Below the pieces are notes generated by a model. The model ran no database searches. It saw only the letters and a list, made by a program, of their open reading frames with translations, and had not been told where the DNA came from. A stretch of 64,000 nt of DNA, from assembly GCF_027244095.1 (NCBI RefSeq), contig NC_069662.1, positions 14,410,501 through 14,474,500 on the forward strand. Direction: 5' to 3'. The position numbers were made by a program, and so were the translations under genes. This document shows, piece by piece, positions 1 through 10,200 of the stretch. Origin of the DNA: Hemicordylus capensis. Taxonomy: Eukaryota > Chordata > Lepidosauria > Squamata > Cordylidae. The stretch's first letter is position 1; each line of letters starts with the position of its first letter.

Positions 1-1048
1 AACGCGGCAAACAGGGGTCGCTTATTCCTTTTTACCTGTTTGTCCACAAGATGTTGTAATATTAGACAGTGGTCTAATCCAGATCTGTTAGCTCTAAATC
101 CTGCCTGCTCATCCTCAATAATGCACTCCTGCTCCATCCAAGCACATAGTTTGACACAGAAGTGCTTGGCATAAAGTTTACTTATGATATTTAAAAGGCT
201 TATTGGTCTATAATTAAAGGGATCATCCCTTCTGCCTTTCTTATGGATGGGAACCACAATCGCCGTTCCCCAATCCTGGGGGAATTGTGCTGTTTGATCA
301 ATATGTGTGAAGAGAGCAGCCAGCACAGGAGCCCACCAATCTTTGTAGAGCTTCAGAAGTTCCGGCGGGATACAATCGTTTCCAGGTGCTTTCCCGCATT
401 TCAGTTGCATGATTAATTGCTCTATCTCTTTAGTGGAGACCAGAGACCAGTGTGGTAATGAACCTATTTGAAGGGGGCCTTGGGGAGAGATATCATTATA
501 AAGTGCCCGAAAATGAGTTTCCCATCATTCTTGGGTTATTGAACAGGCCTGAGTGGAGTGTATCTTATTATTTGCTATTGAAATTAGTCTCCAAAAGCTC
601 ATTGAGTCGTTGTTCTTCACTGCACTTATTAAAAGTGACCACTTCTTTTGTGTATCAGCCCTTTTTTTTTTATCTAAGAAGGGCTTTATATTCCTTTTTC
701 TTTTTCGATATTTCTATAACGAGGTCGGCAGAGGGATTAGAGCTAGCATATTTTGAAAGAGTAACAAGATGTTTTTTAGCCCTAATACACTCATAATCGA
801 AACCATTTTTTAGGGCGGTAAGATTTTAGTTCTGATCTGGCGTGGTCCGGTTTGGTTATTAAAGCTTTAATTGAGCAAATAAGGATCTCATAGTTCTCAG
901 TGACACAATGGTCTCTATCCTGGTCGGTTAAAACACCGAGTAGATTCCTCCTAGTCACTTTGCCAATCTCTGAGTTATATTCATGTGTGTTCAGGTGTAT
1001 GTGAAGCAACACTATTCCTAGGGTTCTAGATTGCTCACCCAACCATCA
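1..1048 (-). mobile_element. Non-LTR retrotransposon (LINE) fragment, clade unassigned, in intron 1 of V2R gene A
   Basis: Positions 1-845 are nearly identical to 57,283-58,140, where the same minus-strand element has a long reverse transcriptase reading frame. The translated start of this segment (minus strand) reads GKAPGNDCIPPELLKLY, typical of the region just before the fingers of a LINE reverse transcriptase. The element runs off the left edge. Here it extends about 200 bp further on its 5' side than the gene D copy, ending near 1,045, where sequence matching gene C intron 1 (around 40,287) resumes. It therefore lies in intron 1 of gene A, whose exon 1 must be upstream of the window. The Vingi/I/R1-like affinity is only a guess. 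Confidence 0.75.
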
Positions 1049-2017
1049 AAAGTCAAAACAGTCTAAGGAAGCCAGTTCCAGTTGACAGTTGGTCAGGAGT
1101 CGTATTTTCAAATTTCTAGTTTTAAATAGTTTTTCTCTCTTTTGGTTAGAAGTAGGACAATCATTCTTTAGCAAAAGGACATTTAGCAGCACAGTATAGC
1201 TCAACGTTGCCTGGAAAAAGAAACTGGCAGGAATACAGAACAAGGATGCAGAGGTGAAGGGAGAGAGCAGCTAAATAGACCTGGTGCAGTAGGGAAGCAG
1301 CAATTTATTAGACCCTTCCCCTCCCCAGGAAGCCCTCTGGGCCACCTGAAAATCTGCACAGCACTCAGGGACATATTTTCAGGTGGAACACCTGAAGAGA
1401 GGGCTTTTGGGGGGAGGGGAATGCGCAGAAAATTGCTACTTCCCTGCTGAGCATGTGCAGTTAGTTAGGCAGTTCTGTTAGATGGCTTTCTTGCTGCACT
1501 GCCACAAGAAACATTCCCCGGTGTTTGGGCAAAACCCTTGTGGTTGTCCGTGCTCTGGAGATAGCGCTTCTGCTAATGTCATAGGTGTTCAGCTGTGTAT
1601 GCAGGGAACAGGGGATAGAGAGGACCTCATTCAGGTCTGTCATAATACTCCCTGCTGGTGTATGGTGGAGGGGTGGGGGTTTGCATCCGGACAGACAGTG
1701 GATAATACTCTTTTTATTCCTCCCCAATTGTTCTTTCCAGTGCATGACTCTACTCCTGCCTCCCCTGAGTGGAGGCTGTCTTTGAAGCTCTATTAGAGTC
1801 AAAACCTCTGAAAAGAAAATCAGACACACCAATACAAATATTCTCAGCAGGAATATTGATCGATATTGCTACATCTTTCACATTAACCTATGATCTTAGG
1901 AACTCACCCTCATATTGTCGAAATGGAGAGGATGCCACCTTTTCTTTATGGAGGGCAGCAGCATCTCTAAGACCTCCTTTGTCATACAGCTGTATGACAA
2001 ATGGCAATAGTAAAGTA
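1049..2017. other. Intron 1 of gene A, no gene recognised
   Basis: Collinear with gene C intron 1 (about 40,290-41,360) and with few differences. No coding exon is supported; the small open frames in it are broken or shifted in the paralog. It contains a short inverted pair around 1,320-1,400 (GGGCCACCTGAAAATCTGCA and a matching CAGGTGGAACACC), so it may be an old degenerate DNA element. Confidence 0.6.
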
Positions 2018-2195
2018 TAGATCAGTGGTAGAGCATCTTTTTTTCATGCAGTGGGTCCAAGGTTCAATCCATGACACCTCCAGGTCGGGCTGGGAAAGAC
2101 TCCAGCCTGGAACTTTGGATAGCCATCACCAGTCAATGTAGACACCACTGAGCAATAGTCTGACTCGGATTAGAGCAGTTTCCTATGTCCCTAGG
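2018..2195 (+). repeat. tRNA-derived SINE
   Basis: The Pol III box A-like GTGGTAGAGCATC is at 2,025-2,037 and the box B-like GGTTCAATCC at 2,061-2,070. A conserved SINE body ending near TTTCCTATGTCC follows. The same element is at 41,363-41,535 (gene C), and its tail survives at 58,143-58,212 (gene D). The insertion is therefore older than the duplications. It is not a tRNA gene, because no cloverleaf acceptor stem is formed. Confidence 0.75.
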
Positions 2196-2309
2196 AATTC
2201 ATGAAGGGGAGCTTTCTCCCAATGGCTGCATATCAACAATGGGGAAAGATGTACTGGCTGCATATCTGTATGTCAGAAAAAATATACAGTTGGGCTTAAA
2301 GTCATTCAA

Positions 2310-2480
2310 CTATGTTTGTTTGTTTAACACATTTGTATTCTGCCCAAAATGCAAGTCTCTGGGCGGTTTACAACAAAACAATAAAAACAACCAATAAAAA
2401 GATTAAAACATTTCAACCATTAAAATTTAAAATGTTAAAACTATTAAAAACACAATCAAACTATTATATGTTGTCTTCCA
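2310..2480 (-). repeat. LINE 3'-tail type interspersed repeat
   Basis: AT-rich tract with the motif CTCTGGGCGGTTTACAACA followed by A-rich runs. The same style of tail recurs at 11,718-11,899, 29,592-29,768 and 49,736-49,950, and at the 3' end of the L2-like elements. Orthologous copies in the duplicons are at 41,655-41,830 and 58,337-58,510. It was inherited with the gene and has no coding content. Confidence 0.55.
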
Positions 2481-2564
2481 TACTTGCAAGCAGAATATAT
2501 ATAAATGCAATAAACTTGTTTTGCTGATCTATGCATGTAAAACTACATTAAAATCTCATTGCAG

Positions 2565-2856
2565 TTTAATGCCTAAAAATTACCAGCATGTTCTTGCCTT
2601 CATCTTTGCAATTCAAGAGATCAACATGAATGACCATCTCTTACCCAATATCACACTGGGATTGGAAATCTATGACAATGTTTTCAATCCGCTGAGAGCC
2701 GTTGGGAACACTCTGCAGTTCCTCTTCACAGGGCAGGGGAATCCCTTCAATTACAACTGTGACGGGAAGCAGCAGCTAGTCCTTGCCATTGGTGGGCTCA
2801 CCTCCCCAAATTCCATGCAGATGGCCAGTGTCTTCAATACCTACAAGATCCCACAG
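2565..2856 (+). CDS. V2R gene A exon 2 (Venus-flytrap lobe 1)
   Basis: 292 bp, acceptor TTGCAG at 2,559-2,564 and donor GTATGT at 2,857. The first base completes a split Tyr codon from exon 1. The translation includes [31 protein letters not shown] and [13 protein letters not shown], the standard V2R start of the ligand-binding domain. It differs from genes C and D by isolated substitutions, e.g. NMNDH instead of NRNDH. Confidence 0.93.
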
Positions 2857-4249
2857 GTATGTCTGTTCCTACAGAGGAGTAGCTGTAGTCATTCAGAAAT
2901 GGCTACGTTCCTGAGGTAGCTCAGTTTGGAAGCAGCTTTTGAGAAGAAAGGGCTTCCTTGTCTGGAGGAGGAAAACGTCTGTTTTCTTTCCTAAAGAAGA
3001 AACCAAGAGGGCAAGCAAACCAACCAACAAGGGGGAAAGGAGAAGGTAAGTTTCTTAGGGTTAGTCTTTTATAGGGTTTAATTTCTGGCTGTACCCCTAC
3101 TAATTGTGCAAAGAGGCACCTTTTTGATGTGGTGATTAACTTTATTTAGCAGGGGGAGAGTCACTGGCCTGATCCAACCACAGCACAGTATCTTCAATGA
3201 CTGTTGCTGATGTCTATATTTCTTTTTAGATTGTGAGCCCTTCAGGGACAGGGATTCATCTTATTTATTTATTATTTCTCTAAGTAAACCACTCTGGATA
3301 CTTTTGCTGAGAAGTGGTATAGAAATATTTGTTGTTGTTGGCTGGCTAGGGGTTCATTTTTGACAGGGCAGTTTCAATTTCAGTTTCAGTTGTGCCTAGA
3401 GAGAAAATGGGTGGGGATTAGCTACCGCTATGCTCTGAATGTGGCTCTTTTTGGAAGCCACCCTTGAGAAGACAATGCTGAGACAAGGGCAGTTTTTCTT
3501 TTTGGAGATCTGTGAGCAGGAGTTTGGTAACAGACATCAAATGAGTTTTGTGAGGGGTTTAGTAGGGAAGTTGCATGTGGGCCCAGAAGTGGTCTCCCTT
3601 TATCAGAAACAAGACACCAAGCATGAAAAAGTGAGTACTGCCCCACTTTTGTAACTTTCCTAGAGGAAGAGCTTGATACCTTTAATTAGATGATGATTGC
3701 AGCTTAGACCAATCTGTGAAGGAAACAATCTCTATGTCTGCATTCACACAGAACATGAAACCGGAGGTGAAGTGACCTCCAGTTTCAAAAACTGTATGTC
3801 TGTTTGTGGACAACCACAATTTCAACAGAAAATGAAGTTGAGGTTTTCCTCCTCTGAGAGTGATTTGCAGTTTTGGTTTGTAATGAGGACCACCACCTGG
3901 ACAGTTCCACCTGAGGACTTGGAACCAGAGTTCCAAACCACAGTTTGTTCTATGCAAATTCAGCCACTATATTCTAAATTCTAAATAACCAATAAAACCA
4001 GTTATGAAGCAAGAATGCCCGCTGAAGAGGGGGTGCCTCCCAGAGTGTGACTATCTGCCTGAGGTACAGAAGTTGTGGGTGTGCGTTCGGTGCAAAGAGC
4101 TCCTGGCTCTCAGGTAACAAGTGCATTCTCTTGAAGCCAAGATGGCGGACCTGGAGAAGCTCAGGGAAGCAGAGAGGTTTGTGAATGAGGCCCTCAGGAA
4201 TGTGATAGCGGCATCCTATTCCCATGCTCACAGATCCTCTACTCTCATA

Positions 4250-4294
<45 letters not shown>

Positions 4295-7200
4295 GATGAT
4301 TAATTCAATTTCTATACCGCCCTTCCAAAAATGGTTCAGGGCAGTTTACACAGAGAAATAATAAATAAATAAATAAGATGGCTCCCTGTCCCCAAAGGGC
4401 TCACATTCTAAAAAAAAAAGTGAGATAGAAACCAGCAACAGTCACTGGACGTACTGTGCTGGGGGCGGATAGGGCCAGTTACTCTCCCCCTGCTAAATAA
4501 AGAGAATCACCACAGTGAAAGGTGCCTCTTTGCCCAATTAGCAGGGTTGAAGATCTTAGGGATGTAGGGCATCAGTCTGAAGAAGTGAGGACTACTCTCT
4601 TAGAAGGGACACCTTCCTTGGGTAGTGCTCCCAAATCCTCTCACACATAGGATACTCCTCCGGGGATTGGGGGCCTCCTAGTAGTGGGCAATTTGATAAT
4701 TAGGAACTGGGGAAGAAGAGTGAAACAAAGATGATCAGGGGCATGGTGCACCTTTCTTATAAGGTAAGTCTACAATGTCTGGGGCTTTTTAGTTTGGAAA
4801 AGGGGTGGCTATGGGGAGACATGATGGACGTTTATAAAATTATGAATGGAAAAGAGAGAGTTGACAGAGAGAAATCTTTCTCCCTCTCTAACAAATCTCA
4901 TGGGTCTGAAGGCCAGGTAAAATAGGACCAACTAAAGGAAGTCATTTTTCACAGAGCAGAAAATTAATCTATGGAATTCTCTGCTATGGGATGTGGCAAA
5001 TATACAGTAGAACCAAAAAAAAAAAGGCATGCCCTTACCTCTTGCCAGTTGGCTTCTCAGAGGCATCTGGTAGGCCACTGTGTGAAACAGCAAGGCTGTT
5101 CTTATGTTCTTGAATGGAAAGGTTTTCATCCCCTTCCAAGTCCTTAGAGTGTTTTCTCAAAAAATTAAGGAATAATTACTCAGTCCACTGTGCAATGTCT
5201 TGTTTTCAATACATTATTATTGTCATTTTCTTTCAATATTAGGGCCACAACTCCCCTGAGCACATTTTCTTTCAATCTGTGTTTCAACCTTGCCCCAGCT
5301 TTCACTTTCACGTAGGAATAGTCTTTAATTTTTCTTCATCCTGTTTAGAATCCTATCCCAGTATAAGACTCAATGGTACCAGTCGTTCCTACTCAAAATA
5401 GAAGTATTGTCTTATCTGATATATTTGATGGAAGCTGAAATTTAATGAATTGAAGAAGTAATACCTTAATCAAGAACAAAGGGATGTCCTTGTAATACTG
5501 TTTTTAAAAAACAAAAAAAATCCCCCCCCCCTTTAGCTGAGTTATGGATCTTTTGACCCTGTGCTAAGCGATCAAACCCGGTTCCCTTTTTTCTTCCGGA
5601 TGGTTCCAAGTGAAGACCTTCAATATATCGGGATTATTTTGCTGCTGAAGCATTTCAAGTGGAATTGGATCGGTCTGCTCACATCAGATGATGACAGTGG
5701 AGAAACATTTCTTCAAAATATGAGACCAAGACTTCTCCAGAGCAATATTTGTATTGCTTTGGCACAATCCATTCCAAAAGTAACGAGTCTCACATTAAAT
5801 ACACACACTAAAAAAATGCTGGTGGAAATAGCTAATGCTGTCTGGAAGGAAGCAAAGATGAATGTGGTTCTTGTCTATGGGGATATTCATTCTGTGGAGG
5901 GTTTACGAATGATCTTAGAATACTGCGAATTTCATCTTAAGCTTCCATTGGAGAGAGTGTGGCTCATAACAGCTCAGTGGGATTGCACAACTCTTTCTTC
6001 ATGGAATAAATTCACAGGGAAATCCTTCAATGGTTCTATGTCATTCACACTTCACACAAAAGTGGTTCCAGGATTTCAGGAGTTCCTGGAGAGCATAAAT
6101 CCATACCACTCTATGATATTTTTCATCCATCAGTTCTGGTCGTATGCTTTTCTCTGTTCACTCCAAAAGCATGGCTTATATGTTCCAAATCAAGACAACT
6201 GCACTGGGGAGGAGAAACTGGGGAGCCTCCCTGAATCTGTGCTTGAAATGGGCATGTCTGGGCAGAGCTATAACATCTACAATGCTGTTTATGCTGTAGC
6301 ACATGCTCTCCATACTATGTATTCTTCGAAAACTAAACAGAAGGAAATGGAGAAACTCGGGGGAAAGAGTCTTCTGTTACGGCCTGTATGTGTTTCCTCC
6401 TCCTTGTTTGCATTTCACTTCTCATTGCATTAGTTCATAACTCATAATAGCAGTTCTGTGATATAATGTCTGATTGTGGCATGCAGTTCCTGACATCCTG
6501 ACTAACAAAGCACTGGTGAAGCAGTGTGAGGTAGCTTTGGCTGAGAGAGAAGAAACACCCAGAATCACCCATGAACTTCATGGCTAAATGGGGATTTGAA
6601 TCTGAATTTGGGAAATTCAATTGGAAATCAAAGCAAATTGCCCTTTTATGGGGTGACACAATTATTATGCTTTTCAACAAAAATAAATTTCAGGAAGCAA
6701 ACCTTATATCAAACATCTTGTAAATGTTTATTCAATATTCAGTATTGTTTGATGTTTTAATTAATAAGTGAATATTCACTGCTGTAAGATCCTGTACTAC
6801 TCATCAACAGGAATTGCTGTTGCTTCCCGTGGCTTGCTACCAATATAAACATGCTTAAAGGTATATTCCTGATAGGTATATAGTATATCTTCTCAGCGAC
6901 ATCTTCCAGTTGGTGATCAAGGGATTTGTGGTTAAAGTGATAATGTTAATGCAATTTTCCACAATTTGACCCAGGGTGTGAACTTTTTCTCCTCCCAATT
7001 AGCTTCATGCTTTTCTGAGCAATATCCATTTCAACAATAGTGCTGGGGAAGAAATCTTTTTTGATGAGGAAGGGAGCCTGCCATCAGGATACGATATCAT
7101 CAACTTGGTCACATTCCCCAATGACACCTTCCAGAAAGTCCAAACTGGAAGGATGGATCCCCTGGCTCGTGAAGGAAAAAGGTTCACCATGAATGGAAGT

Positions 7201-10200
7201 GCTACGGTATGGAACCACAAGTTTAAAGAGGTATGGAGACCTGTCCCGCCTCACCTTGCTAGTTTCCCTGACTTTAAGGGGTTTTCTCACAACCCAGCTC
7301 CAATATCAGGAGTCAAGAGGGTTGGGAGGGAGAAATGGGCTGAAAGGAATGGAGTGCCATGATGGGGGATGCTCTGCTTCTCTCCTCTGGGCAATGCTCC
7401 GGCAGTCTCAGATTGAGGACTCCAGCAGTAGGGTCCAGGTGACCTCCCCCCACCCCCAACAGAGGAAATTATCAGCCTGACCCCAGACTTGCCTTGACCA
7501 TGTTTGATGCCTCTGACCTCTTTTTGTCTGCCTGCAGTCAGACCCAACTTGGCTTTTGCCTGGTTCAGGGAATAGAGCCTGAATATGTGGATATTTGGTT
7601 TTGAGAATAATAGAAGTGGGGGAAATCAGAACATACTTCCTTGTTGTTCCTGTTAGATGCAACCCCGTTCCCGGTGTGTCGAGAGCTGCCATCTTGGATC
7701 CAGCATGATTGCCCAGCAGGGAAGACAAGTTTGTTGCTATGATTGTGCTCAGTGTCCTGCGGGAAGGATTTCAATACAGATTGGTAAAAATATATATATT
7801 GGGAAACCAAATCCAAATGTTTAAAATTCTCTATCTTATTTTCTACATCAAATAGATGACTGAATTTCTCAACATACTTCTGTTGAACTCAAGTACCCTC
7901 TGTGCACTACACCTCCACTCACCCTGGGCCACCCCAGCACCCCCCAAGTGCAGTTATGGGGCTGCTGAAACCTCCATTATTGCCTATTGAGAAAAACTAG
8001 GGGTGAGTCCGAACCGGTCCGGCGGCCATTCTAAGGAATGGCCGAACTGCCGGACCGGTTCGGCCCTTGCTGGTTCGGGTCCGGGTGGGGGGGTATAACT
8101 TTAAGGGCGGGAGGGCTTTCTTACCCCTCCCGCCTCTTTGCCCCCTCCAGCGCCCGTATTTAACTGAATAACGGGGCGCTGGAAACCAGCCGCCCCCGCC
8201 CCCCGCCCCCCCCGAGCAGATTTACATGCAAAGGTACCCATACCCCTGCCGCCGCCGCCGTCGCCCGCCCGCCAGCCAGCCAGCCCTCCCTCCCTCCCTC
8301 CCAGCTGCCCGCCCGCCCACCCGAGTCCTTACCCAATGCTTTAGGAGAAAACGAGAGGAGATACCGAACAGAGCTCCTCTCATTAGGAAGGCCTCCAGCA
8401 GATGGATGGCGCTTTGCGCGTGCTCGCATGCGCGCGCCGCAAAGGACACCAATCGCCGGAGGCCCGGTCTACCCGCCTGGAAAAGACATACGAGCGCGCT
8501 CAGACATACGAGCGCGCGCAAAGTGCCTTCAGTCTGCTGGAGGCCTTCCTAACGAGAGGAGCTCTGTTCGGTAGCTCCTTTCGTTTTCTCCTAAAGCATT
8601 GGGTAAGGACTCGGGCGGGCGGGCAGTTGGGAGGGAGGCAGGGAGGGCTGGCTGGCTGGCTGGCGGGCGGGCGGCGGCGGCAGGGGTATGGGTACCTTTG
8701 CATGTAAATCTGTTCGGGGGGGAGCGGCAGCGGGGGCGGCTGGTTTCCAGCGCCCCGTTATTCAGTTAAATACGGGCGCTGGAGGGGGTGAAGAGGCGGG
8801 AGGGGTAAGAAAGCCTCCCGCCCTAAAAGAAAGGGCCCCCCTTCGGTGCCGGTCCGGACTGGTCCGGACCGTGCACATCTCTAAGAAAAACCTTAAAGAC
8901 GCGTAAACTTCAAAAATCACTTTAAAATGATCCCTTTGCCCAATTCCTTTGAAATAATTCTGGTAGCTTACTTGCCCCCTTTGGACACTACCACCCACCA
9001 CACTCCACCCTGGGCCACCCGTTTCCCCCCAATGCGAAGAGATGCATTTGCTGAAACCTCCATCATTCCCTATTGAGAAAAACCTTAAAGACACTTAAAT
9101 TTTAAAAATCACTTTAAAAAAAAATCAGCCCCTTTCCCAATTCCTTGGAAATAATTCTGGTAGCTTCCTTGCCACCACTAGGCACTAACACCAACTATAC
9201 TCCAACCTGGGCCATCCCTTTCCCCCTGACATGAAGGAGAAAATCTTAAAGATGTGTGAACTTCAAAAAAAATCACCAAAAATCAGCCATTTGCTCAATT
9301 CCTCTGAAATTTGAGTGGTAGCCTCCACCCATTAGGCACTTCCATCCCATACCACTCTTTTGGATCCAGGACGAGTTTCTTTGGATGATAATCAGTTCAT
9401 ATTCAGATTTGGATTAATTCGGAACCGAATCGAATCTAGGGTGATTTGGATGGGTCTGATTTGGACCCAAAATGAAACAGAGATGTTTTGATTTGGGTCC
9501 AAAATCAAACATCAAATATCCGTAATGCACACCCCTAGTGTAGATCACAGATAAAATGAAATAAATCATTAAATTAAAAACTATAAGAACAGCAAAAATA
9601 AGAGTAGCTTAAAATCTATCAACGTCACATGAGAGGGAGCAAACGTTAACAACCTGGTCTGTAGTAAAACAAGCCAGTCAGCAGATTCCAATTAAAGTTG
9701 AACAATGTTTGTTTATCTTGACAAAACAAAGACTTTGTTGATGTATTTCAGATGCAGACCAGTGTGAGATGTGCCCAGAAGATCAATGTCCAAATGAGAA
9801 ACAGGATCAATGCATCCCCAAAATAATAACTTATTTATCCTATGGAGAACCATTGGGAGTTTTGATTTGGGTCCAAATTGGAACAGAGAAAATCCGAAAT
9901 GCACACCCCTAGTGTAGAACACAGATAAAATGAAATAAATCATTAAATTAAAAACTATAAGGACAGCAAAAGTAAGAGCAGCTTAAAATCTATCAACATC
10001 ACGTGAGAGGGAGGAAACGTTAACAACCCGCTTTGTAGTAAAACAAACCAGTCAACAGATTCGTTAAAGTTGAAAAATGTTTGTGTATCTTGACAAAACA
10101 AAGACTTTGTTGATGTATTTCAGATGCAGACCAGTGTGAGATGTGCCCAGAAGATCAATGTCCAAATGAGAAACAGGATCAATGCATCGCCAAAACGATG

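Noticed and set aside
2018-2090. Possible tRNA gene
   Set aside because: Box A and B motifs belong to a SINE; no acceptor stem, and repeated at other SINE sites.
3697-3984. 95-codon frame kept open in genes A, C and D (also 43,040-43,327 and 59,749-60,036)
   Set aside because: The three copies come from recent duplication and differ by few bases, so openness is not evidence of selection. There are no splice sites, no start context and no family match.
4121-4303. Open frame ending in a long aspartate run
   Set aside because: The run is the (GAT)n microsatellite in intron 2; the upstream part looks like LINE ORF1 debris. The tract length differs among paralogs.
8160-8906. Several overlapping frames on both strands in the GC-rich block
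   Set aside because: They are mirror images arising from the foldback element arms and from low-complexity CGG/CCG runs.
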